Notes: a model not told the origin generated them from the sequence alone. A stretch of 23,166 bases of DNA from Anaerolineaceae bacterium (GCA_021107195.1 JAIOTF010000224.1:1-23166); one strand, 5' to 3'; positions 13,321 through 21,957 are shown, numbered from the stretch's first letter. Numbers and translations are program-made.

Positions 13321-15057
13321 ATGCCGACTCATGCAATGGCGTATTCCAGGGGAGTGACCCTGGTGGATTATGGTACAGAAGTAGAGAACGAGATTGTTAA
13401 GCTCCAGCAAGTGATTGAAAATAATTCAGGGCTAACAGAAAGATACAATACCCGCTGGCTGGCCATCAAACTGCTGGAAGAGGATTCAGATATAGCAGAA
13501 AAGATGTCAGCACTTGAAAATTCTGTTGCACTGATGGCTCAGGTACAAGAAAGTATTTCTCATCTGGCTGATGTTTATGGTGATGACGTGGATACTGTGA
13601 TCGCTGACCGCCGATACGGTTGGATCAATGGATTGGTGCGCGAAACAGTTCAGCGTTCGGATAAGGAGCGCATTAACCTTTCGGACAGAATCGATACAAT
13701 TGTTACCAATCGTGTGTTAGGTATCCCGATTTTTCTGGCAATGATGTGGATCGTTTTCAAAGTGACGACAGACGTTGCTGGCCCGTTCCTGGATTGGATG
13801 GATGGTGTGATTGGCGGCCCGGTTACCAATTGGGTTGTCAGCATTCTGGAGACGATCGGTTTGGGCGGCACCTGGGTTGAGAGTTTGTTCGTGGACGGTA
13901 TCATTGCCGGTGTGGGCGGGGTGCTGGTTTTTGTGCCGGTGCTGATGTCGCTTTACCTGGCCTTGGCGATACTCGAAGACTCTGGTTATATGGCCCGGGC
14001 AGCCTTTGTAATGGATCGTCTGATGCATGCTTTGGGGTTGCATGGTAAGAGTTTTTTGCCGATGATCGTTGGTTTTGGCTGCACCGTTCCGGCCTTGTAT
14101 GCTACCCGAACGCTGGAAAATGAAGATGACCGTATTTTGACCGGGCTTTTGGTCCCGTTCATGAGCTGCGGTGCGCGTTTGCCCGTTTATGTGCTTTTTG
14201 CGTCTATCTTTTTCCCTGAGAATACTGGCGGCGTGATCTTCATTCTTTATTTGATGGGCATCATCACGGCAATTTTGCTGGGTATAGTAATGAAGCGCAC
14301 GGTGTTCAAAGGCAAGCAGCAATCGCCCTTTGTCATGGAACTGCCTCCATACCGCATGCCCACTTTACGCGGCATCTGGTTCCATATGTGGGAGCGCACT
14401 GGTGGCTTTGTGCGTAAGGCATGGACTCTTATTATGGCAACCAGTGTAGTGATTTGGTTCTTGCTGGCTATCCCGTTGGGCGGTGGCGGGTCATTTGCCG
14501 ACTCGGACGTGGACAGCAGTCTGTTTGCTGGTGTTTCTCGAGCCATTGCTCCTGCCTTCCAACCTCTCGGATTTGGCGAATGGGAAGCAAGCGGTTCATT
14601 GATCACAGGCTTTGTGGCCAAAGAAGTGGTCGTTGGTTCAATGGCCCAGGTTTATGGTGTTGAGGAAGGGGAAGAAGAAACCGAAGCTACCACGTTCTTC
14701 GAGGATGTTGGTGAAATTATAACCAGCTTCTTTGGCGCAACATGGGATACCGTGAAATCGATCCCGCTCATCGTTGGCATTGATCTTTTTGAGGGCGAGG
14801 AGGAAGCAGAACCTACTGCTCTGATGGCTGCTGTGGAAGATGCTTTTGAGGCTTCCAGCGGCGGACACGGGGCACTAGCCGCATTTGCCTTCCTGGCATT
14901 CACTTTGCTCTATACCCCTTGCATGGTGGCTGTTGCTGCCGCGAAGCAGGAGTTGGGTACAAAGTGGATGTGGGTTAGTGTCATTGGCCAACTGGTGCTG
15001 GCTTGGGTGGCGGCGTTTATCATCTTCCAAGGTGGTAAATTGTTGGGACTCGGATAA
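13321..15057 (+). CDS. feoB: FeoB membrane permease part (split FeoB)
   Basis: This 578-residue protein begins with a helical, hydrophilic stretch (about 1-125) matching the FeoB GDI/linker region. FeoB core segments follow: DGIIAGVGGVLVFVP, EDSGYMARAAFVMDR, FLPMIVGFGCTVPA and PFMSCGARLPVYV, then further membrane helices. An insertion rich in Glu (about 441-515) lies before the last helices. AAGGAG is 8 nt before the ATG, and the 29-nt gap from the G-domain gene contains that SD. This supports a true split rather than a sequencing error. It imports Fe2+. Confidence 0.94.
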   Translation: MPTHAMAYSRGVTLVDYGTEVENEIVKLQQVIENNSGLTERYNTRWLAIKLLEEDSDIAEKMSALENSVALMAQVQESISHLADVYGDDVDTVIADRRYGWINGLVRETVQRSDKERINLSDRIDTIVTNRVLGIPIFLAMMWIVFKVTTDVAGPFLDWMDGVIGGPVTNWVVSILETIGLGGTWVESLFVDGIIAGVGGVLVFVPVLMSLYLALAILEDSGYMARAAFVMDRLMHALGLHGKSFLPMIVGFGCTVPALYATRTLENEDDRILTGLLVPFMSCGARLPVYVLFASIFFPENTGGVIFILYLMGIITAILLGIVMKRTVFKGKQQSPFVMELPPYRMPTLRGIWFHMWERTGGFVRKAWTLIMATSVVIWFLLAIPLGGGGSFADSDVDSSLFAGVSRAIAPAFQPLGFGEWEASGSLITGFVAKEVVVGSMAQVYGVEEGEEETEATTFFEDVGEIITSFFGATWDTVKSIPLIVGIDLFEGEEEAEPTALMAAVEDAFEASSGGHGALAAFAFLAFTLLYTPCMVAVAAAKQELGTKWMWVSVIGQLVLAWVAAFIIFQGGKLLGLG

Positions 15058-15073
15058 TAAGTTCAACCTTTTC

Positions 15074-15107
15074 GAGGGAAGGGCTGCCTTATAGCAGTTC
15101 TTCCCTC
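15074..15107 (+). other. Long mRNA hairpin between feoB and feoC
   Basis: GAGGGAAG (15074-15081) pairs perfectly with CTTCCCTC (15100-15107). The stem continues through two G-U pairs and CTGC/GCAG to a 6-nt loop, 14 bp in total. No T-run follows, so it is more likely an mRNA-stability or processing hairpin than a terminator. Confidence 0.6.
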
Positions 15108-15128
15108 TGAATTTGTTAAAGAGGCGGT

Positions 15129-15404
15129 ATGTTAAAGCAATTATTAACGGAACTTGGGAATGCGGAATCGGCGGTCAATTTGAGCGAGTTGAGCCTTAAA
15201 CTGGGCGTTGAGCGTAGCGCCCTGGACGGTATGATCGCGTATCTGGTGCAAACTGGCAAGCTCCAGGATGATGAGAAGGCGCAAGAAAATGAACTGGCGA
15301 TGTGTGGTCAGGGTGGTTGTGCCAGTTGTCCTGGAGTGCAGAATTGTCCCTTTGTGTTAAAAATGCCCCGTACATTTTCAATACCTGCTTCTAAAAAGGA
15401 TTGA
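15129..15404 (+). CDS. feoC: FeoC-like winged-helix protein with a four-Cys cluster
   Basis: This 91-residue protein has an N-terminal winged helix (about 1-48), SELSLKLGVERSALDGMIAYLV being its core. A Cys motif follows: C59, C64, C67 and C73 (C-x4-C-x2-C-x5-C), close to the FeoC iron-sulfur pattern. FeoC proteins associate with FeoB and may sense oxygen or iron. AGAGG lies about 5 nt before the ATG. It is the last gene of the feo operon. Confidence 0.85.
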   Translation: MLKQLLTELGNAESAVNLSELSLKLGVERSALDGMIAYLVQTGKLQDDEKAQENELAMCGQGGCASCPGVQNCPFVLKMPRTFSIPASKKD

Positions 15405-15512
15405 ATTGAGCTGGAAGGTTGCAGGATACGCGCTTGTCTGATACGGCCTGATATGCACGCCAAAACTTTTTTGATCCTTTCCCCATACGAAACGTCAAAG
15501 GAGACTACCGTC

Positions 15513-15635
15513 TCACCTGCACTGCACCGAGCCTGGCGCAGGTGCAAGTGTCAGGCGGCAGAGGGATTGGTTGCCAAAGAAATCGGGCAAAGGAGCAACA
15601 TCAACGAGCGAATCGTCAGGTAAATATTTAGGCAT
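15513..15635 (-). CDS. Short hypothetical ORF (40 aa) with strong SD
   Basis: An ATG at 15635 has the near-perfect SD GGAGGTG (15646-15640), 4 nt away. The peptide is 40 residues with no recognised family. Its acidic, proline-rich first half (PDDSLVDVAPLPDFF) reads like the N-terminus of a longer protein, so it could be the remnant of a truncated gene. Downstream frames show no clear continuation. Confidence 0.3.
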   Translation of the reverse strand: MPKYLPDDSLVDVAPLPDFFGNQSLCRLTLAPAPGSVQCR

Positions 15636-15674
15636 TTTTCACCTCCAAATGTAAGAGAATAAAAAACTGTTTTA

Positions 15675-15794
15675 TGCCGACATTAGGCAGACGCTATTCT
15701 CCGGCAAAATGAAGGCATCAAGGCCATCCCCTCCCTCTTGTTTACGCCTATTTTTAGAGATAAATTGAGAGGAAGGTTGCGCCTAATGTTGGCA
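15675..15794. repeat. 14-bp inverted repeat pair, possible small mobile remnant
   Basis: TGCCGACATTAGGC (15675-15688) and GCCTAATGTTGGCA (15781-15794) are inverted copies with one mismatch. The 120-bp unit has no ORF. No target-site duplication was seen. It could be a MITE-like remnant or a regulatory inverted repeat. Confidence 0.35.
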
Positions 15795-15959
15795 AACGAA
15801 AACGGGATTCCGATTTCATCTCAACCGGATAATAGTCATCCTTTCTTGCCTGCCACAAACAAAGTACCTCCTGTTTGACATTTTCTCACAGGGGGCACTT
15901 TCTTTTCTCGTCTACTTTTTTGGGGTCAGTTCACGAAACTGGCGGGGGTTTAAGGATTC

Positions 15960-16502
15960 TTAGCGGTTCCAGCGTCCGCCGCGGCTGGCAGCACTGCCAT
16001 CCACCAGGTTCAGATTGAGTAACTGCGGTTCACAATCCATCAGGTTCAGGTTGAGCAGCTGCGGTTCACAATCCATCAAACAGGTACCGTCACAATCTAT
16101 CAGACAGGTACCGTCTTGTGCTCTTTCCTGCATCTGCAAGCGGGGGGCGGTCTCTGTGCCAAAGCGCCCGTTGCCACCCTGACCAGCGGCTTGCATTCTG
16201 AAACCACCCATCGGCAAGATAGCATAGAAATCTTCCGGCGACACGCCCTGGGAAATGGCGATGTTGTAAGCGGTCTCGCCATCCGCCAAGCGGGCTTCTA
16301 CTTCCTCTGCGCTCAGGCCGGTCAGATCAACCAATGCCGTAACCATTTCATCATGGTTGAGGTACAAAGGTTCATCGCTGACCGTTCCAGCACCAAGTGG
16401 CGCATCCGGGGGAACCTCTGCCTGGGCAAAAACACTGCCGGTGAAAGCGAACATGCTTACCAAAATTGTTGCCAACGTGATTCGGATAATTATCTTTTTC
16501 AT
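15960..16502 (-). CDS. Small secreted protein with Cys-containing C-terminal repeats
   Basis: This 180-residue protein has no recognised family. Residues 1-26 are a Sec signal peptide with likely cleavage after VFA. Residues about 48-96 form a helical segment (LTGLSAEEVEARLADGE and following) of the type seen in small exported helical proteins. The C-terminal part holds two tandem repeats: an 8-residue DGTCL-[IM]-DC unit twice (130-145), then a 12-residue EPQLLNLNL-containing unit twice (146-169). Five Cys fall at 133, 137, 141, 145 and 157. The tail is basic, RGGRWNR. AAGGAG lies about 8 nt before the ATG. The Cys/Asp spacing could suit metal binding; that is inference. Confidence 0.72.
   Translation of the reverse strand: MKKIIIRITLATILVSMFAFTGSVFAQAEVPPDAPLGAGTVSDEPLYLNHDEMVTALVDLTGLSAEEVEARLADGETAYNIAISQGVSPEDFYAILPMGGFRMQAAGQGGNGRFGTETAPRLQMQERAQDGTCLIDCDGTCLMDCEPQLLNLNLMDCEPQLLNLNLVDGSAASRGGRWNR
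15996..16115 (-). repeat. Two in-frame tandem duplications in the secreted-protein gene
   Basis: On the minus strand a 24-bp unit is repeated twice (16115-16068), followed by a 36-bp unit repeated twice (16067-15996). Both keep the reading frame. Copies are nearly identical, so the duplications look recent or are being homogenised. Confidence 0.75.
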
Positions 16503-17075
16503 TTCAAATCTCCTTTTGAATATTATGTTTCTATTTGATACTGAGGCTATGATAGTCGTTGGGGTGAAAAATGCGTGATTGACCGATGCGGACTTGATAC
16601 AAAACGGGTAGACATTCCTTTCTAAACGGTAATTTTGATTGGATTTTTTTCATCCACTTACTGTCTATGACGCCGTTTAGCAGTGAAAGTTACGCTGTGT
16701 TTTTAAGTGCGCAACTTTGCCAGAAATTGGTTGCGCCAGCACAGCATTAGCATCCAGAGCAGGGATATCTTACAGAACGTCGAGGAATTTTTTCGGTTTT
16801 ACCGGTTCTCTGGGAATTGCCATGACAAATTGATATTCTACGCCAGATATGGCGGCAATCGCCATCTTCGTCCCATATATTGCGGTGGTTTCGCACTGCG
16901 CCACGGAAAAACACGGGAATTCCCAAAGAGCCACCAATATTGAAAGGTCGAAAGTACACTTAATGATGTAAAATTCTTATAAGGAAAATTTTATCTTCAG
17001 ACAAAATGTGTTATTTTGCGCATAAAAACAGGCTTATCCAAGAAAGCATTGGAGACCCTGAAAGAAAGCCTTGCT
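16503..17075. other. Intergenic region without a confident gene
   Basis: The region separates the divergent secreted-protein gene and solute-binding protein gene. Inverted repeats are present: CTAAACGG (16622-16629) with CCGTTTAG (16673-16680), and GCGCAAC (16709-16715) with GTTGCGC (16730-16736). A minus-strand open frame at about 16768-16990 ends in a lysine-rich, protein-like tail, but it has only an internal ATG without SD and no recognised family. It may be a gene remnant. No clear promoter was identified. Confidence 0.4.
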
Positions 17076-17990
17076 ATGAAACCAAACCCTACCGATTCAA
17101 AAATCACCATCTTGCAACAGCGTAAGAAAAAATTTTGGCCTGCGTTTTCCATTTTCCTCCTGATTATTGTGCTGGTGGCGTGTACCGCACAAACCAGCCA
17201 AACCCCAGAGTCCACCAGCGCACTGCCAATAGATCCCACAACAGAAATTCCTCTTTCATGCCTGGAACAAATACAGGAAAGAGGGGTTTTAATCGTAGGC
17301 ACCGCTATCACAGAACCATTTGAATTTCACGATCCTCAAACTAATGAACTCATCGGTTTCGATATTGATACCGCCAATTACATCGCCAACCATTTTGATG
17401 TAGAGCTTTCTTTGATAGAGATGCCGTTTGCCAATTTGCTGCCAACCCTGCAAGACCGCAAAGTAGATATGACAATCGCTGCCATGTACATCACCCCGGA
17501 ACGGGAAGAACTGATAGACTTCGCTGATCCATACATCAATACCGGCTTGGTAATGGTGATTCATCCAGATAGTCAAATCAACACGGTTGATGATCTGAAC
17601 GGTTTGAAAGTCGGGGTTAAGATTGGCGCCACAGGCGCCAAATTGGCTCAAGAACTGGTCGAACAAGGCATTCAAATAGAGATATTAGAATATAAGGACA
17701 CTCTCGACTCTTTCCTGGATCTGGAAGTGGGCCGTGTGGATGTTGTCTTTAATGATTATCTCAATACGCTGTTCTACCTTAAGGAATCACAGTCAACTCT
17801 CAAGATTGTGGAAACTGATACCGGCGAGGTCAACTTCCTCTCGCAGGCCAACTTGGGGATTGCTGTTCACCATGAAGATCTGGAACTGCTTGAGGGCATC
17901 AACGATGCGTTGATGGATATGAGACAGGATGGTAGTTTTGATATGTTCTATCAAAAATGGCTGACATCCTCATCGGACAGTGAATCCTGA
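17076..17990 (+). CDS. Periplasmic amino-acid-type solute-binding lipoprotein
   Basis: This 304-residue protein is of the family 3 extracellular solute-binding type (polar amino acids). A lipoprotein signal with lipobox LVAC gives acylated Cys36. The mature domain starts near QERGVLIVGT and has the block GFDIDTANYIANHF, followed by LLPTLQDRKVDMTIAAMYITPER and FADPY, all typical. ATG at 17076 is preferred. A longer frame from TTG at 17016 adds 20 residues before the signal. No ABC permease or ATPase gene is nearby. The next gene is a membrane diguanylate cyclase, so the protein may present ligands to that sensor. The ligand is unknown. Confidence 0.85.
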   Translation: MKPNPTDSKITILQQRKKKFWPAFSIFLLIIVLVACTAQTSQTPESTSALPIDPTTEIPLSCLEQIQERGVLIVGTAITEPFEFHDPQTNELIGFDIDTANYIANHFDVELSLIEMPFANLLPTLQDRKVDMTIAAMYITPEREELIDFADPYINTGLVMVIHPDSQINTVDDLNGLKVGVKIGATGAKLAQELVEQGIQIEILEYKDTLDSFLDLEVGRVDVVFNDYLNTLFYLKESQSTLKIVETDTGEVNFLSQANLGIAVHHEDLELLEGINDALMDMRQDGSFDMFYQKWLTSSSDSES

Positions 17991-18048
17991 TCAACATAGA
18001 CAAATGGTCAAGATATCCAAAAAATATCAAGTATTTGTTGGGACAGGA

Positions 18049-20343
18049 ATGAAGAAACCTAGAATTGGCTGGAGCCTGATCACCAAGTTAACACTGGCAT
18101 ATTCAATCTCGATCTTGCTGGTCTCGGGGGTTATGGCGTTTCGCTTGTCCTGGCAAGTGCGAACCGCACAAAGCCAGGCGTTGCAAGATCGCTTGTTTGA
18201 TATTGTCAGGTTTGCAGCGCCACAAGTAGATGGTGATTTTCACTCTTTAATACGATCCCCCGAAGATGAGAACAGTTCTTTTTATCGCGTTGTGTATGCA
18301 ACTCTTGAAACCATCCAGGATACCAGCAACATCATAGATCGTATTTATACTTTGCGCCAGAAAGAAGATGACGGCCTGATCTTCGTCGTAGATATCGACC
18401 CGGTTGAACACAAGAAAATTGGACAGGATTACCTGCGTACCAGTCCTGCGCTTGAAAAAAAACTGGCCGGGATCACTGGCCCTGTCATTGAAAACGAACT
18501 ATATACCGATACAACCGGTATTCATTTGAGTGGTTACGCACCAATTTACGATCAATTCGGCGAAGTTGATGGCGTCCTCGGGATTGACATCAATGCAGCT
18601 ATAATTTTGGAAAACGAGGCAAAAGCTCGTCGAACTGCTTTGGCAACCTTTTTAGCCACCGTACCGCTTTCTCTTTTATTGGGTTGGTGGCTAACACGGT
18701 ATCTGACTGCGCCCATTAATGACCTCGTATCAGGCGCCAAACGCGTTGCGCAGGGACAGCTTGATCAAGCTGTCCCCGTTCGCAGTCAGGACGAGATAGG
18801 CGTTCTGGCAAACACATTCAACCAGATGACCACCCAATTAAGCCAAACTCTGGATGGCCTTGAGAAAGAGATCGCCGAACACAAGCAATCCGAAAAAGTG
18901 CAGGATTGCATTTATCGAATTTCTCAGGCAGTAAACACGACAAATACAATTGAAGAATTTTATGCTTCGATACATTCCATCCTCGGTGAATTGATCCCGG
19001 TAGAAAATTTCTACATAGCATTATTAGACCCGGTCAGCAATTTGATCAGTTTTCCATACTCCGTTGATCAATATGATGAAAAACCCCTGATCATGGAGCC
19101 TGCCAGAGGGCTAACTGGATATGTTATGCGCACAGGCCTTCCACTGCTGGCGACTCCGGAAGTCTTTGCAAGACTCATCCAAGAGAAGAAAATTGAGTTG
19201 GTCGGAACAAAACCTGTTGACTGGCTGGGAACCCCGTTAAAAGTCGAAAAACGAACAATTGGCGTCGTGGTGGTGCAAAGCTACTCGGAAGAAATTCGCT
19301 TTAATCAGGAAAACTTAAACCTGATGAGATTTGTATCTTCACAGGTGGCTTTGGCAATTGACCACAAACGCGCAGCAGAGATGCTGCAACAAAGCAATGA
19401 ACGGTACCGCAATTTATTCGAAGATTCTCCTATCTCTCTCTGGGAAGAAGATTTTTCCGCAGTTAAACACCTCCTTGATTCGTTGCGGGCGGACGGGGTA
19501 ACAGATTTTGAATCTTATCTGGCCTCTCATCCGGAATTTGTTGCCGAATGCGTTGCGCGAATCCAGGTTTTAGATGTAAACAAAGCCACCCTGGCGCTTT
19601 TTGGCGCCAAGAACAAAGAAGAAATACTGAAAAACATCTCGACGATCTTTTCAGAGGAATCCTATGAACTTTTCCAAAAGGAACTTGTCTATATAGCAGA
19701 AGGGCAGACCCAATTCAATTGGAATGGCGTCAACCAAACACTGGATGGCAGACTGATCAATGTTGGTATTAACTGGTATGTGATGCCCGGTTTTGAGAGC
19801 AATTTCTCAAAAGTGATCGTATCGCTGCTTGACATCACTGAGCGTAAAAAAGCCGAAACAAAGCTCAAGCAGATGAGCACTCATGATGGATTGACGGGCT
19901 TATACAACCGTGCCTTTTTTGATGAAGAAATGGCGCGGCTTGAAGACAACCGTCAATCTCCTGTCAGCATTGTGATGACAGACCTGGACGACCTGAAAAA
20001 AATCAATGACTGCTTTGGTCACGCCGTGGGAGACAAAATGCTGCAACAGACCGCAAAAGTATTGAAAGATGCTTTCCGCACTGAAGACATCATCGCTCGC
20101 ATTGGTGGCGACGAGTTTGCTGTACTACTGCCGAATATCACTGCCGATGCAGCAGAGAATATGGTCCAGCGAATCAAAGATAACCTGAAAATTCAGAATA
20201 CCGATAGCAGTCAACCCGCATTGTACCTTTCTCTGGGGGTCAGTACGGCAGAAATAAACACCTCGCTCATCGATGCTCTCAAACAAGCAGATACCCATAT
20301 GTATCTGGATAAACAAACCAAAGGATCAGATAAACTGATTTGA
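18049..20343 (+). CDS. Membrane sensor diguanylate cyclase (Cache-HAMP-GAF-PAS-GGDEF)
   Basis: Numbered from ATG 18049 (764 residues), the protein has a first membrane helix at about 14-31, an extracytoplasmic Cache-like domain (about 32-195), a second helix (about 196-218), a HAMP domain (about 219-272), a GAF domain (about 284-442), a PAS domain (about 450-600) and a GGDEF domain (about 608-764). The active-site motif is intact, GGDEF at 686-690, with an RxxD inhibitory site at R677-D680. It should make cyclic di-GMP with product inhibition. No EAL or HD-GYP part is present. ATG 18049 has GGGA 5 nt upstream. GTG 17980, overlapping the previous gene, is an alternative start. Confidence 0.9.
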   Translation: MKKPRIGWSLITKLTLAYSISILLVSGVMAFRLSWQVRTAQSQALQDRLFDIVRFAAPQVDGDFHSLIRSPEDENSSFYRVVYATLETIQDTSNIIDRIYTLRQKEDDGLIFVVDIDPVEHKKIGQDYLRTSPALEKKLAGITGPVIENELYTDTTGIHLSGYAPIYDQFGEVDGVLGIDINAAIILENEAKARRTALATFLATVPLSLLLGWWLTRYLTAPINDLVSGAKRVAQGQLDQAVPVRSQDEIGVLANTFNQMTTQLSQTLDGLEKEIAEHKQSEKVQDCIYRISQAVNTTNTIEEFYASIHSILGELIPVENFYIALLDPVSNLISFPYSVDQYDEKPLIMEPARGLTGYVMRTGLPLLATPEVFARLIQEKKIELVGTKPVDWLGTPLKVEKRTIGVVVVQSYSEEIRFNQENLNLMRFVSSQVALAIDHKRAAEMLQQSNERYRNLFEDSPISLWEEDFSAVKHLLDSLRADGVTDFESYLASHPEFVAECVARIQVLDVNKATLALFGAKNKEEILKNISTIFSEESYELFQKELVYIAEGQTQFNWNGVNQTLDGRLINVGINWYVMPGFESNFSKVIVSLLDITERKKAETKLKQMSTHDGLTGLYNRAFFDEEMARLEDNRQSPVSIVMTDLDDLKKINDCFGHAVGDKMLQQTAKVLKDAFRTEDIIARIGGDEFAVLLPNITADAAENMVQRIKDNLKIQNTDSSQPALYLSLGVSTAEINTSLIDALKQADTHMYLDKQTKGSDKLI

Positions 20344-20553
20344 ACTTTCGACGTACAACCACCCTTCCATACCAGAAAACAATGACAAATATCCTTAAAG
20401 AGATCAGGGCGGGGTTTGCCCACCCCCTGTGTGGTAAATCCTGTCTTCGCCAACAAACCGCCCTTCGCGGAGAAAACGCCCCAACCAGATAAAGCAATCC
20501 TTGATTTACGTGTACAATTACTCAAACGATGAACCACAGGAGAACAATATCCA

Positions 20554-21297
20554 TTGAAGAAAATTCAGGCCATTACCTTTGATTTTTGGGGAACGCTGTA
20601 TCACAGCGCCCGTACGGATAATTCAATCCGGGCAACGGTGCTGCAAACCGCCTTGCGCCAGGCAGGCCAGATACCAATCCCGGAAAAAGAGCTGAAAGCA
20701 GCCATTAAAACCACCTGGGGCGAATGGGTGCGTGTATGGGAAAATGAACAGCGCACCTGGGGCGCATCCGAGTGGTTGCAACACATGCAAGGATTATTGG
20801 ATTTCCAATTGCCAACAACCATGAAACCCTTCGTCTTGCAGAAATTGGAAGAAGTCGTGCTGGATGGCAATACCCAACCCATAGATGGTGTGCTTGAAAT
20901 GCTCCCGTTATTGGCAAAGCAGTATCGCTTGGGCATTATTTCTGATACAGGGATATCTTCGGGTAAGACCCTGAGCAAGCTACTGGCACGCGAAGACCTG
21001 TTGAAATACTTCACAAGTCTGATTTTTTCAGACGAAGTCAACAGCAGCAAACCGACCGCCATCCCATTCCAGGCCGCCCTGAAAGGGCTATCTGCAGAAC
21101 CACAACAAGCCGTGCATGTGGGAGACTTACGCCGCACAGATGTCGCGGGCGCCCGCAACGCAGGCATGTGGAGCATCCGTTTCACCGGATATCAGGATGA
21201 CGCACGGGAAGAATTTGGAGAAGCCAACATCATCCTGGCAGATTATGCCAACATGCAAACCGCTCTGGAACAATTGGAAATCCTGGCACAAAAATGA
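20554..21297 (+). CDS. HAD-superfamily hydrolase
   Basis: This 247-residue protein carries the four HAD motifs: FDFWGT (motif I; the nucleophile Asp and the second Asp position replaced by Trp-Gly in the family style), IISDTG (motif II), SSKPT (motif III lysine) and HVGDLRRTDVAGARNAGM (motif IV). A helical cap lies between motifs I and II. It is similar to phosphoglycolate-phosphatase-like enzymes, but the substrate cannot be predicted. The start is TTG at 20554, with AGGAG about 11 nt upstream. The next gene, RNase H1, follows after 10 nt. Confidence 0.82.
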   Translation: MKKIQAITFDFWGTLYHSARTDNSIRATVLQTALRQAGQIPIPEKELKAAIKTTWGEWVRVWENEQRTWGASEWLQHMQGLLDFQLPTTMKPFVLQKLEEVVLDGNTQPIDGVLEMLPLLAKQYRLGIISDTGISSGKTLSKLLAREDLLKYFTSLIFSDEVNSSKPTAIPFQAALKGLSAEPQQAVHVGDLRRTDVAGARNAGMWSIRFTGYQDDAREEFGEANIILADYANMQTALEQLEILAQK

Positions 21298-21307
21298 GGC
21301 GCATCCC

Positions 21308-21934
21308 ATGAGCAAACCACGAAACAAATTTTATGTCGTCTGGAAAGGCCGTGAACCCGGCATTTACACCACCTGGAAAACATGCGAGGCACAGGTAAAA
21401 GGATTTCAAGGGGCAAAATACAAAGCCTTCCCAACCAAAGCTGCTGCGCAAGCGGCCTGGAAAGACAAATACGAAGATCACATCGGGAAAAACGCAGCGG
21501 TTCAGAAACCCTTATTCGGTCCAGGAGGGCCAATCCCTGACAGCTATTGTGTGGATGCTGCCTGCAGCGGCAATCCGGGCATCGTGGAATATCGGTGTGT
21601 CCACACCCGAAGCGGCAAACAAATTTTCCGTCAAGGACCATTCGCCCAGGGCACGAACAACATCGGCGAATTCCTGGCCCTCGTGCATGCCCTGTCTTTC
21701 TTCAAAAAGAAAGGCGTTGCTGCCCCGATCTATTCCGATTCCGTCAATGCCATGTCATGGGTCAAAAAGAAAAAATGTCGTACAAAATTGGGGCGAGAAG
21801 AGCGCAATGTCCGGCTTTTCGATCTGGTCGATCAGGCGGAACGCTGGCTGGAAAACAACACCTATCCCAATAAAATTCTGAAATGGGACACGGCCAATTG
21901 GGGCGAAATTCCTGCTGATTTTGGTCGCAAATGA
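21308..21934 (+). CDS. rnhA: Ribonuclease H1 with N-terminal hybrid-binding domain
   Basis: This 208-residue enzyme cleaves RNA in RNA-DNA hybrids. Residues about 7-53 form the small caulimovirus-type (viroplasmin) RNA-DNA hybrid-binding domain (KFYVVWKGREPGIYTTW...). The RNase H domain (about 77-208) has catalytic acids D83 (in YCVDAACSGNPG), E121 (NNIGEF), D144 (YSDSVNA) and probably D204 (WGEIPADFGRK). ATG at 21308 is chosen because GAGG lies 8 nt upstream, overlapping the HAD stop. The frame is open farther upstream inside the HAD gene, but that part is not gene-like. Its last bases overlap the ATGA of a possible nitroreductase start. Confidence 0.93.
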   Translation: MSKPRNKFYVVWKGREPGIYTTWKTCEAQVKGFQGAKYKAFPTKAAAQAAWKDKYEDHIGKNAAVQKPLFGPGGPIPDSYCVDAACSGNPGIVEYRCVHTRSGKQIFRQGPFAQGTNNIGEFLALVHALSFFKKKGVAAPIYSDSVNAMSWVKKKKCRTKLGREERNVRLFDLVDQAERWLENNTYPNKILKWDTANWGEIPADFGRK

Positions 21935-21957
21935 ACCAGTCACCCGAGGAAATGCAA

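Larger units (their letters stand above)
15405..15959. other. Gene-poor region after feoC
   Basis: No long ORF is credible in these 555 bases. It holds a short minus-strand ORF with a perfect SD, a 14-bp inverted repeat pair 120 bp across, a 10-bp direct repeat GGAAGGTTGC (near 15414 and 15772), and a small hairpin GGAGAC/GTCTC near 15500. No convincing terminator for the feo operon was found. Confidence 0.5.

Noticed and set aside
16747..16959. 70-codon minus-strand ORF as a gene
   Set aside because: It has no SD and no family. A different frame in the same strand looks more protein-like but also lacks a credible start, so both were left as a possible remnant.
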